From positions 516,874,102-516,938,101 of the forward strand of contig CM062805.1 of the NCBI GenBank assembly GCA_031772625.1: 64,000 bases of DNA. Reading direction: 5' to 3'. The notes beneath the pieces are model-generated. The model was not told the DNA's origin and ran no database searches. It worked only from the letters and a program-made list of their open reading frames with translations. Every line of letters begins with the position of its first letter. The stretch's first letter is position 1. The DNA comes from Pinus tabuliformis. Taxonomy: Eukaryota; Streptophyta; Pinopsida; Pinales; Pinaceae. Below are positions 1 to 9,587 of the stretch, in pieces. Both the position numbers and the translations under genes were made by a program.

Positions 1-131
1 GAAGACTAGGGTTACATATGGAGTATCTCGAAGAAATTAAAATGGAATTAGCTAGAGATGATGAAGCCTAGGGTTACAGATGAAGTCTCTCGAAGAAAGT
101 AAAATGGAATTTGTTAGAGGTGAAGCTAGGA
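1..131. repeat. Tandem duplication, about 62-bp unit
   Basis: Two imperfect copies and a partial third of a unit starting GAAGCCTAGGGTTACA and running through TCTCGAAGAAA, AAATGGAATT and AGAGATGAT. The first copy begins at base 1, so the array may extend left of the window. No coding sense was found. Confidence 0.6.
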
Positions 132-1490
132 TAGATATAAAATTATCATTTGGAGGAAAAGGTCAATGGAGTTGAGATGCATCCATAGAAGAATAGACTA
201 AGGGTGATGAGAAAATGTGTGGATGTTAATGAGGATGTTTTTGTGGTGGATGAAGCAGATGAAGATTTGATGAGAAGCCTGAAGACAACAAATTTCACCC
301 AAGGATGGAATTAGAAGATGAAATTGATAAAATTAAAGAAGGTATATTTGGTTATGAGGAAATGTTTGAGCAAAGTATTGGAAAGTTTGAACAGTTTGAC
401 AACATGTAAAGGTAAAAGTTTACAATAGATGCAGTAGAAGAAGGGAAAAGTTGATTAAATATGTGGTAAGATTTTAAGTTTCACCATGTAGATGAGAGTA
501 GAAGAAGGTGAGTAGATTTACAAAATCCTAGAGGAAGGAATGCTTGAAGGTTTCCAAAGAAGAGAACCAAGAAGATGCCAAAATCCCAATCTCAAGAGAA
601 AGTTCAGTGAGGAATCATGTAGCAAGGTGGAGACTTGTTATTGTAGAGGTGTGTTGTGGCTCACAAATTGAAGTTGTTACGAGAATACCATATGCATAGG
701 ACCAAAAGTTCATAATTTTTCATACCTTGGGAGTCTGATACAGGTGCATAGATGGGGCACTAAATTTGATGAACGCTAAACTGAAGCTTGCTAATGTGAT
801 GGGTGGTCACATGGTGATGCCGAGAGAAATTTTAAGTCTTTTTCAAATATTTACATTAGGAAGTGAGTTTTGTTTTAGAATAAATTGGAGGAATTATTTC
901 CTAATGTAAATATAGCTTCAATTTCCCTTATTTTGTGGAGAAGGGGAAACAATTCATCTTGTGACTCTTGGTTGTCCCATGTTAGCTTTATTTTTAAAGA
1001 ATTGAGTGTTTGAGAAGAAGTAGAGTACAACAGAGGCATAGAGAAGGAAAAAGAGAGGAGAATATCTAGTGCAAGGAGAAGAGGTGGAGGTCAAGAGGCC
1101 TCAGATGCACATGCCCACATTGTATAGCTGACCAATTTTTAATATATGTTGAATTTGGTTAATGAGTAGTTCATTTATATGCGTCCATGTTTTTTTATTT
1201 CTCTATCTATATATTTTTATGAAGTCATTGGTCTTTCAGGAAAATTGGTTTCTGTCGGTAAAATGTTGCAATCACATTTTATTCTGGTGTGTTGTTGTCT
1301 TTAAAAGCATGCACTTGTAAAGTCAATTTTAATTAAGAAATTGAGCATGGAAGTTTCCATCATTGTGTTTGTCCATTTCTATTTGATTCATATAGTAAAG
1401 TATGTAGAGGAATGTGTGGTGTGATTGATAACTTGCAATATCTCAATGCACATGGACCTATGACAAAGATAACATAGTAGATTGGTTTTG
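132..1490. other. Unassigned AT-rich, purine-biased DNA
   Basis: No reading frame of note and no recognisable protein motif in six frames. The stretch to about 720 is rich in GAAGA and GATGA runs, like decayed coding sequence for an acidic or lysine-rich protein, but no family could be named. A perfect foldback lies at 847-913. From about 1130 onward the sequence is T-rich and LTR-like without identifiable ends. Confidence 0.3.
847..913. repeat. Short foldback with 16-bp perfect inverted repeat
   Basis: ATATTTACATTAGGAA at 847-862 is exactly reverse-complemented at 898-913, around a 35-bp loop. The size fits a very small foldback or MITE-like footprint, but no target duplication is obvious outside the arms. 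It could also be chance in AT-rich DNA, although 16 perfect bases makes that less likely. Confidence 0.5.
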
Positions 1491-3410
1491 AGCATTGAGA
1501 TTGGAATTTTACAATCATGGTCAATCATGGTCGAACGTCATATTGTGACAAAGATTGTCTTGAAATGAAAATTAACCACGATTAAGCTTAGTCAACCATG
1601 GTCCAACCTCACAATCCTTCAACCATGTTTATTTAGTGTTTATAAATACCTTGGGTTTATAATATTAGTCCCTTGGGTTTAATGTTATTCCCTCGAGTTC
1701 ATAATCCCTTGGGGTTTTAGTATTAATCCCTTGGGTTTATTATTCCTTTAGGTTTATAATATGAATCCCTTGGGTTTATAATACCCATCATGGTCAACCA
1801 TTGTCAATCATAGCCAACAATGGCCAACAATGCTCAACTATGGTCAAATGTCACATTGTGACAATGATTGCCTCAATATGAAATTTAGCCATGGTCAACC
1901 ATTGTCTGGCATTGCATTGTGACAAATATTGCCTCGATATGAAAATTAATCATAGTCAAGCATGGTCAACCAAGGTCCAATGTTGCGTTGTCCAACCATT
2001 GGTAAACCATATTCAACCATGTTTTATAAAATCAAGCATGACCATCCATGGTCAATCATGGTTAAGCATGGTTGAACACTGCATTGTGAAAACAACTATC
2101 TTGATATGAAAATTAACCATGATTAAGCATTGTAAACGATGGTCCAATGTCACATTGTGACAAGGATTGTCTTAATATGAAAATCAACCATGGTCAACTA
2201 TATTTATTTTAGTGTTTATAATATTAATCTTAGGGTATAAAGTTTATACCTTGGGTCTATAATAATAATCCCTTGGGTTTAATATTATTCCATTGGCTTC
2301 ATAATCCCTTGGAGTTTTAGTATTAATCCCTAAGGATTCATATTCCTAGGGTTTAATATTATTCCCTTAGGTTTATAATCCCTTGGGTTTCAAGTATTAA
2401 GCCATAGGTTTTATATTATTGATCCCTAGGTTTTATTATTCCATTGGGTTTATAATATCGATCATGGTCAACCATGGTCAACCATCGCTAAACATATTTT
2501 ATAAAATCATTCATGGTTAGCCATGATCCTACGTCACATTCTCACAAATATTGTCTCAATATGAAAGTCAATCATTGTTTCAACCATGGTCCAACGTCAC
2601 ATTATTACAAAAATTATTTCAATATGATAATCATGGTGAACCATTATTAACCATGGTCAATTATGGTCAACCTTGGTAAACCATGTTCAACCATGTTTTA
2701 TAAAATAATACATTGTCATCCATGGTTAATAATGGTCAACCATAGTTGAATCTCACATTGTGACAATGATTGCCTCAATATGAAAATCAACCATAGTGAA
2801 CCATTTTCCGACATCGCATAGTGACAAAGATTGTCTCAATATGAAAATCAACCATAGTCAACCATGGTCAACCATGGTCAAACATTGCATTGTCCAACTA
2901 TTGGTCAACCATGTTCAACCATGTTTTATAAAATCAAACATGGCCATCCATGGGCAATCATGGTCAACAATGAACAAACTTTGCATTCTGACAAAAATTG
3001 TCCTGATATGAAAATCAACCATGGTTAAGCATGGTCAACTATGTCGAACGTCACATTGTGACAAGGATTGTCTCAATATGGAAATCAGCTATGGTCAACC
3101 ATGTTTATTTTAGTGTTTATAATATTTATCTGAGGTTTTATACCTTGGGTTTATAATATTTATGTTAGGGTTTATACCTTGGGTTTATAATATTAGTTCC
3201 TTGGCTTTAATATTATTCCCTTGGGTTCATAATTCCTTGGAGTTTTAGTATTAATCCATTGAGTTTATTATTCTCTTGGGTTTATAATATCAATCCCTTG
3301 GGTTTATTAATTGAAGGGTTTATATTCCCAGGGTTTAGTATTATTCCCTAGGTTTATAATCCCTTGGATTTTTAGTATATTCCCTATAGTTGATAATATC
3401 TATCATGGTG
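1491..3410. repeat. Satellite-like array with CCATGGTC and CCTTGGG blocks, period about 905 bp
   Basis: Two kinds of block alternate. One is built of near-palindromic ACCATGGT words with about eleven copies of a roughly 42-bp motif whose core is CACATTGTGACAAAGATTG followed by CTCAATATGAAAATCAACC. The other is built of about 20-bp words around CCCTTGGGTTTATAATATTA. The whole composite recurs with a period of about 905 bp: the stretch at 1891-2109 matches 2796-3011. The same composite reappears at 20769-21797. The short frames inside it are by-products of the repeat, not genes. Confidence 0.8.
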
Positions 3411-3666
3411 AAACATGTTTTATTATTAATTTTAATAATAATAGTTATTAGTAATTACTAATAATAATAATTATCAATAATTAATCAATAATTAATAATT
3501 AATAATTAATAATGATAAATAATAAGTAATGAATAATGAATAACTATTAATAATTAATAATTAATTTGTATTAATAAATTAATAGATATTTTTTTTTTAA
3601 TAACTAATAATATTATTAACTAATCATTACTAAATAAATAATTATTGTTATTATTGTTAAGGTATT
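3411..3666. repeat. AT-rich low-complexity tract (TAAT/ATAATT words)
   Basis: About 250 bp composed almost only of AATAATTA, TTATTA and ATTAAT words between the satellite array and the LINE remnant. No gene. It may be a decayed microsatellite. Confidence 0.7.
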
Positions 3667-4195
3667 TGATGTATAAGAAGAAATTGTACAACATGGAAGC
3701 CAAGAAGCTCCCCAAAGTTGTTTCTAACTCTAGTCAAAACCACCTTCAACTAAAGTGAGGGTTGCATAAGGATGCCAAGTCCTGGCTCGACAATTGGGAG
3801 ATAAGGGAGGAGACCCTATTGGGAAACAAAAATAATATTTAAAACATCATCACTTCTAAATTTAAGGATAAGTTGTGGAGTGATAAGGAGTTAGAGGGGA
3901 AAAGAAAGTTAAGATACTATAAGGAGGTAATCAACCCCACGCTTGCTAACTAGAATTACCTTTATGTATTAACCAGTTCTAAGAAGCGAATAAATATTGC
4001 AAGGATCGTAACTAATTTTCATGAGCTCCAGAGTGAAACTGGACGTTGGTCTATTCCCAAGATTCATTGGGGCAAAAGAATATTCCTCCTTCATGATACT
4101 AAGAAAGTCGAAGATGAAAAGCACTTTCTCTTGGAATGTCTGACCCTTACTCACATTCGTTCTCATTTCCACCTACCTCCTTGACTTGCTGAGTT
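3667..4195 (+). pseudogene. LINE-type reverse transcriptase C-terminal remnant
   Basis: A decayed + strand frame, readable from about 3670 to 4190, resembles the end of plant non-LTR retrotransposon ORF2. Recognisable pieces are a tract ending in SWLDNWEIREETLLGNK, then ARIVTNFHELQSETGRW, then KKVEDEKHFLLECLTLTHIR. The last piece is the Cys/His-poor counterpart of the zinc-binding tail that follows the RT domain in such elements (family knowledge, moderate certainty). In-frame stops interrupt it near 3765, 3840 and 3950, so it is dead. Everything upstream of the C-terminus is missing, as is usual for 5'-truncated LINE copies. The truncated F1 LTR begins about 40 bp downstream. Confidence 0.65.
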
Positions 4196-4233
4196 AGGAA
4201 AACTATAGTGACCTCAAAACGCTTCTTTCCCTT

Positions 4234-4282
4234 CTTTATTGCATTCCTGTATAAACTTGGATCAGTGGTATCAGAGTGGTCT
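4234..4282 (+). promoter_or_regulatory. F1 5' LTR stub and primer-binding site
   Basis: Bases 4234-4264 match the last 31 bp of the intact LTRs at 17872-17902 and 20738-20768. After one G, TGGTATCAGAG at 4266 is the classical primer site complementary to the 3' end of plant initiator tRNA-Met. F3 keeps the same site at 17904; F2 has a mutated version at 15047. Confidence 0.75.
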
Positions 4283-4299
4283 GCTCTTTCTTTGTTTTT

Positions 4300-5770
4300 G
4301 TTTGCATGTCCCCAACGAAGTCGGGATATAAGGGGTTAGGGCTTGAACTGGTCGAACCTTTTCAAGACCAGCTTCACGAATCCCGACGACCTCCCATAGT
4401 GGAAGAAAAGAAAGACAACGGGGCAGGAGATCCTATCAAAATCTTGCTTGAAGAAGCCCTCGAGCGATAAAGGAAGGTGATGATGGACAACTTTTCCCAG
4501 ATCCTTCAGCGGCTACCCAAGGGCGACGCATTTAGCAGCTACCCTGGAAATGCCACACCCTTTATGGTACAAGTTAACTCCCCATATTGGAGGTTCAGAT
4601 AGATGTAAATGTCGTAGATAAATGGTTAAATATGCTAGAAGGGTATTTTTCTATTCATGATTTTTCTAGCTAGGAAATGATTACTTTCACTCTTCTCAAA
4701 GTAGCCCCCCATGTCAAGGACTGGTGGGAAACCTATTGTGAATTGAAGGATGAAGGTATGAACTCATTTTTTTCAGATGCACCCACTTGGAATTCATTCC
4801 GGGTACTACCCTATCGGGAGCTATGAGGACAAATACATAAAGTGGACCACGCTATGATAGGGAAGGGACCAATATGTGCCGGAGTTTACCAATGTTTTTC
4901 ATACCCTTCACACGAAGTTGGGTATCAATGATTCTGATAAACATTTGGTACTCAAGTACCATAGCTACCTACATAGACACAACGAGGATGAGATGGAGTT
5001 CCTGGACATCTCCTTGCTCAACATGACATACTGATACGATGTCAAGATCGAGCAGAAGTTTAAACAGAATAAGCGAGGCTTTGGATTCGTGAATCATATG
5101 CAAGGGAAAAGCTTCCCCAAACCGCAGAACCAAGGACAAAGCCAAGATGGTGTGACCCAAGACAACCCATCGAAGCCACAAGAAAATAACAACACCACGA
5201 ATTCAAAGAAGGACATAGGATAGTGGTGTGAGTTCCATAAGAGCCCCACTCACAACACAAGTGAGTGTCGGACCAAGCATTCACTGGTGGCCAAGTTGAA
5301 GGCTTTAGAATCAGATGCATGTTCGACCTTGAGTCAAAACCTGACAAGAGGAATGGAAAAGGGAAGTAGATCATTGATGCGGAGCCCAACACCACTATTG
5401 CCACCACCAAGATCCAAAAGTATGAGCCTAAAGATCCAGAGGAGGGGGAGTGTCTTTTCCACTCACAAATGTGGGTGAAGGGTTCACTGTTGTAATTCAT
5501 TGTCGATAGTTGTAGCCAAAATAACCTCATTTCAGTAGAGGTCATGAAGCGGTTGGGACTACCGACCATACCAAACCCACAAATGTACAACATTGGGTGG
5601 CTTGACCAAGGACGAGATCTCTGAGTCTACCAGTAGTTCTGCCTTCCCTACAACATCAAGCCCTTCATAGATGAGGTATTGTGTGATGTTGCACCTCTGG
5701 ATGTTTGTGATGTATTATTAGGCCAACCATACTTGTGGAAGTGACATGCCATGTATAAGTCAAGGACTTG
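4300..5770 (+). pseudogene. F1 gag and protease remnant (Ty3/gypsy)
   Basis: Decayed + strand coding. Near 4610 a gag segment reads DKWLNMLEGYFSIHDFS, followed about 100 bp later by VKDWWETYCE, the conserved tryptophan region of Retrotrans_gag capsids. Around 5220-5280 lies a modified zinc-knuckle-like stretch (WCEFHKSPTHNTSEC type), and around 5480-5760 the protease region, parallel to the better preserved F3 copy. Many stops and frameshifts break it into short frames. The 177-residue frame on the opposite strand here (5060-5593) is a shadow. Confidence 0.7.
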
Positions 5771-6479
5771 CATTGTTATTATTTCTTTGTGTAATACATT
5801 ATATAGGATACTGGAGGCGGCCCCACCTACCACCACTTCCTTGATCTCTGCTAAGAAAGGCAGTAAGATCATCTGCTAGACTAGGAAATTTATTTTCTTT
5901 CTGTTTCGATCTCAAAGTAAGGGGAAGATCATAGCCACATCCATCTCCCCCGGGAAGGGTTCCTCCATGTAGCAGAAGAAGGTGGATATGGTCATGAAGG
6001 GATATAGGGACATCTTCTCCTCACCGACAGGGGTATTGTTGCACTATTAGGTCAAGCATTCATTCGATCTGACTCCGAGATCACCTCTAGCCAATGGGCC
6101 GATATATCTCCACTCCATTCTGGAAAATATAAAGTACAAGCAATGACATGATCAACATCAGTTGTCACACAAGTTTCAAGTGGGCGACAAAGTTTGGTTG
6201 CATTTCTAGAAATAATGCCTTACCAGAGACCATCGAAAGCTCAGACCACTCTGATATGGTCCTTACACCATTACCAAGGTTATGGGAAACAATGCTTTGG
6301 AGCACAACATTACCCCATTCCTTGGCTTGCACTGAGTGTTCAATGTGGACCGCCCTCGACCATGCATGCCACCATTACTGGACACATAAGAGATTGTAGA
6401 ATAGCTCACCAGGGACCAAGTTCAGTAGAAGTTCCCCATCTCATGGAGGCACTCAACGCAATGGGGACCATTTCTTCCT
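5771..6479 (+). pseudogene. F1 fused remnant: protease-RT linker joined to integrase tail
   Basis: After the protease the frame continues through the segment that precedes RT in gypsy pols (ISAKKG, then a YRDIFSS-like stretch and a GV.LH..VKHSFDLTP motif near 6030-6080). At about 6125 it switches directly to the end of integrase (HKFQVGDKVW-like near 6170, then FLGLH.VFNVD-like to about 6360). The RT, RNase H and integrase core, normally some 2.5 kb, are absent. F2 and F3 have the same junction, so the deletion predates their separation. Confidence 0.7.
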
Positions 6480-6492
6480 AAGGGGGGAGGAA

Positions 6493-6834
6493 TGATCTAG
6501 GTGGATGTTGGTGGCCACCCACCTATCCCACTTGGACCCCCACAACTATCTCTTTTAGTTTTTCAGTTTCCTTAATTTTAGCATAGCTTACTATTTTTAG
6601 CAGTTTTTCGGGTTCTAAACTTATGGAACCTTTTTGAGGCCCTAAACGACGTTTTTTTTGAAATCTATCGCCCGCAATATTTATAAATAATTGTCTTTTC
6701 CTTCATATTCCTCGAAGATATCTTCCCAATGGGGTATCATGCACGTCAAATGGAGATAATATTTCCAAGTCATGACCCCTGGAAGTTTGCTATCCAACTA
6801 ACCCCAACGGGACCCATAAACTCTTGGTGTTACA
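6493..6834 (+). mobile_element. F-array LTR, left part (split by element A)
   Basis: It begins TGATCTAGGTGGATG directly after the purine tract at 6480-6492 and stops at TTACA (6830-6834), the target duplication of element A. The remaining 274 bp resume at 14772. Joined, the two parts give 616 bp, the length of the other two LTRs of the array. Confidence 0.85.
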
Positions 6835-7021
6835 TGTTATAGACATTTTTGTGCCTTACAGCATAGAGCATGAAATGTCAATAATCTGAGGGATCCAAAG
6901 TCCCTAAACATGTTGTTCTTTACCCTTAGAGGAACAAGGTCAGCAAACCACAGCACTGCAAATCGGTTCTCCACTGAAAAACACTCAAAAACAGGTCAAT
7001 TTTGGATCAAAGCAGCTGCTC

Positions 7022-7106
7022 CAAAGGCTACCTGCGTTGCATAGCAGGTGCAACAAAGGCTACCTGCGTTGCATAGTAGGTACAACAAAGGCTACCTGTG
7101 CTGGGC
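7022..7106 (+). repeat. U3 tandem hairpin repeat, 32-bp period
   Basis: Three copies of AAAGGCTACCTGCGTTGCAT-type units. The first holds an interrupted inverted repeat ACCTGC...GCAGGT at 7030-7049; the second holds a one-base variant at 7062-7081. The same array is in the 3' LTR at about 13908-13993. Elements B and C have analogous arrays of 32-33 bp at the same relative place. Confidence 0.8.
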
Positions 7107-7322
7107 GTACTTTGACATGTGGAGGAATCTTTCTCTCAATGTGCCAGTGCCCAGGAAGCTTCTAAAAAGGCACTTGATCATAAGATTCGCCTAATGATGA
7201 GTTAAGAGCTTCTAAAACACCAAGTGGAAGACAGAAACTCCAAGTGAAGAACTGAAGAACAACTGGAGTTGAAGAGGACAACAAGTCACACATCAAGTTG
7301 ACTTATCTTCACTCCAAAACTC

Positions 7323-7517
7323 TATATAAGGATCTCATCCCATGGGATCTGAGGGCGGAATTCAGTGCAAAGAATCGCTGTTGGTTTGCAGTTGAGAGTA
7401 TTGGGTGATTGCTTGAGGGAGGTGAAGAAGAGATTTCTCTCCGTCGGGAAGGTGATGTTGGATTGGACCTCTCATGGTTGTATCACCGCCTCAACCTTAC
7501 TTCCATATTTTAATAAA
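7323..7517 (+). promoter_or_regulatory. LTR promoter (TATA box) and polyadenylation signal of element A
   Basis: TATATAAG at 7323-7330 lies about 190 bp upstream of AATAAA at 7512-7517. Transcription would start around 7350-7360, giving an R region of roughly 180 bp. The 3' LTR repeats the TATA box at 14209-14216. Confidence 0.6.
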
Positions 7518-7883
7518 GCATTTGAGGTTCTTCTATTCGCATGTGTTTCAATGATGTATTGTCTTACTTGCGTCTTTGATTTATGCTAATCCTTGAATCA
7601 TTTATGAATGCATGCTTCTTGTAGTTTCCTTTTCTTGTATTATTTGCAGGATCTCGTGTAGCTGGGCCCGTGAAAAGACTTGGAGCTGGGAGCAAGCGGC
7701 AAACAAAGGAGATTGGATCGACCATTTGCGCAAGACATTGGTAAGTGGATCTCTTCCTTTTATCTCTTACATGTCATAAAGAAGAAACTTTAGATAGCTT
7801 TGCTTTCAGCTGTTGCTAAGGAACTGTCACCCTTAGAGTGGGTTAGGGTCATTCCGAGTTGGATACTTTCCCCCACAACAGAC

Positions 7884-7904
7884 TGGTGACTCCGCTGGGG
7901 ATCG
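7884..7904 (+). promoter_or_regulatory. Primer-binding site for tRNA-Arg
   Basis: TGGTGACTCCGCTGGGGATCG starts 3 bp after the LTR. It is complementary, with one mismatch, to the 3' end plus CCA of plant tRNA-Arg(ACG), recalled from general knowledge. B and C carry TGGCGACTCCGCTGGGGA without the mismatch. Confidence 0.85.
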
Positions 7905-8204
7905 TGTCTTGTTGGTAGCTTGTGTTTCTTGCTATTCATTTCTTAAACAAAGGAGTACCGAATCGAACTGCATTCGAGTCCTTCGAATGCAAAGTAGAGG
8001 GCAGCTACTCTAGCCCAGTGCTGGGCATGTTTATGGTTTGAAGAGCTGATCCACAAGGACTCTTTTAAGCTCTTTGTGATAGTGTTCATCTTCCTTTAAT
8101 CATCCTCTAGTGTATACTTGACTGACAGCCTCTGATTTGGCCAAAAACCGTTGATTTTTGAGCAAACTATGAGCCGGAATCTGAGAGAGACGAGAGTTGT
8201 CTCA

Positions 8205-8312
8205 TCAGTGCAGCTGCAACAAAGGCTACCTGCACTGCAACGCAGGTCCCGAAGGGGCTACCTGCGCTGCATCTCAGATTGACAGTGCAGCACCTGCGTT
8301 GATCCAGTTTTG
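8205..8312 (+). repeat. Leader copy of the ACCTGC hairpin motif
   Basis: GGCTACCTGC occurs twice, and ACCTGCACTGCAACGCAGGT at 8228-8247 can fold. A further CACCTGCGTTG follows. These are the same words as in the U3 tandem repeat but sit in the untranslated leader. B (about 37770-37880) and C (about 53815-53910) have counterparts. Confidence 0.65.
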
Positions 8313-9059
8313 CCTTGTGCAGCTGGGATTCCTCACTGTCTGTTGCCCAGTTTTCAGTATTGTTTTTGCAGCCTGTTGTCAACCTGTATACCCAGCTGAA
8401 ACCACTTCTCTTTGCCTTCATTCCGCCTCAGTTGTATGAAGAAACCGTGATTGTCCTTATTGTATTTCTTGCTGTCATTCACAGTTTCCCATAGTGAAAG
8501 TGAACTAGTCTTGCTATGACCTCTTGGATCTAGACCTGTGAGAAAGTGTCGTTGTGATTCTAAGAGCTAGTTCATTGCTGTTCATAGCTGCTTGAGCATT
8601 TACTTTCGTTATATGGTTCGAATTTCAGTATTTCTTGTGTTGAAATGAGTGAATCTTAAGGTGTTCTTTTGATTATTGGACAAAACTTGTTTGCTTACGC
8701 TTGAAATCGAATTCGAAATTATACAACAGCTTTCTTTTTGTCATACACCAACATTAAGAAAGAAGAAAAGAAATACTTGCATTGTGCATGTGCATTTTGA
8801 CAGTTTGCATGTCGATTTAGGAAAAGTGCATCAGTGTGTGATCTATGATCTGTTTGAAAAGATGATGTCTTTCTTTTCCTTCAGTAGTTAAGGTTTTCAT
8901 AAGTTGAAAGAATTGAAAAAGCTTGCTTATCATTCTTAGACTGCATTTAGGAGTTGTCTCATACATCACGTGGTGATCCATAAAGGAAAACTGCTAAGCA
9001 AGATCAACCTAAAAAGAACTGAATTTATCTAACAACGCTTTGAAACATAACGAAACACA

Positions 9060-9345
9060 GTAGAGGTCTAGGTAGAGACGTGAACCGGCGTCGTTAAACA
9101 TAGTGACTGTCGATCTCTACGAAGGTGGGTGATTCCTCCTGAGGGACGATAGCACTAATACGGACCTGTGCCCCCGCGTACCGTCGCGTATATTGGGGGA
9201 CCCCTATAGGAACAAAGCCTTTATCCATAGGAAGCCGTGTCGGCCGCCCTACTGATCGCGATGTAGTGAACACAACATTCACGAAGATCGACCACTCGTA
9301 CCGTAAAACGTATTCTGTGGTTTCGCGAAAGGTTTGGCACACCCT
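9060..9345. other. CpG-rich conserved leader block of element A
   Basis: Unlike the AT-rich surroundings, this block is rich in CpG and is conserved with B (about 36700-36990) and C (about 52760-53045). Its centre reads GGCCGCCCTACTGATCGCGA in A. On the strand opposite to gag-pro it is open: 82 codons at 9342-9094 in A, with the same residues (CQTFR.TTEYVLRYEWSIFVN and PMDKGFVPIGV) in a + strand frame of C. In B a CGA to TGA type stop breaks that frame. It could be a packaging or structured leader signal rather than a gene. Confidence 0.55.
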
Positions 9346-9587
9346 TGCCTAGAACTCCAGAGTAGTTTCTTTTGGCCTTTTTCAAACTCTATAACTGAAA
9401 AAGTCCATCCGAGCATTTGTCACTTCGGGCTCGTTAATACATCGAAGGAGACTAGAGTCATCTTTAGCTTTTTCTCGACTCTTAAAAAGTGAAAAATCAA
9501 GTTGTGTCTAAAGCGTCGTCATATAAAATTCATCTTAAACGGAACATAATTACCCCTGATTCCTACGTTGATCTTAAAGTTGAGAAC

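Larger units (their letters stand above)
6835..7880 (+). mobile_element. Element A 5' LTR (1046 bp)
   Basis: TG...CA bounded and a direct repeat of 13722-14766. U3 holds three copies of a 32-bp hairpin-forming repeat (7022-7106). A TATA box lies at 7323-7330 (TATATAAG), and an AATAAA signal at 7512-7517 probably marks the end of R. A donor-like GGTAAGTGG occurs near 7740 and an acceptor-like TTTGCAG near 7645, but splicing cannot be judged from sequence alone. Confidence 0.93.

Noticed and set aside
1891-3011. 72- and 71-codon frames with similar protein sequence, and a third at 20993-21211
   Set aside because: They arise from the 905-bp satellite-like repeat and its short words. The similarity reflects DNA repetition, not a gene family.
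5060-5593. 177-codon frame on the minus strand, with relatives at 15765-16055 and 18626-19255
   Set aside because: It is the shadow of the F gag and protease coding on the + strand, recurring because the three units are homologous.
7022-7106. CRISPR-like regularly spaced repeat
   Set aside because: Only two to three units, no unique spacers, located in an LTR of a plant retroelement.
7884-7904. Possible tRNA-Arg gene fragments at 7884, 38175 and 54217
   Set aside because: Only the 3' 18-21 bases are present, next to LTRs, in the orientation of a primer-binding site. No tRNA body exists.
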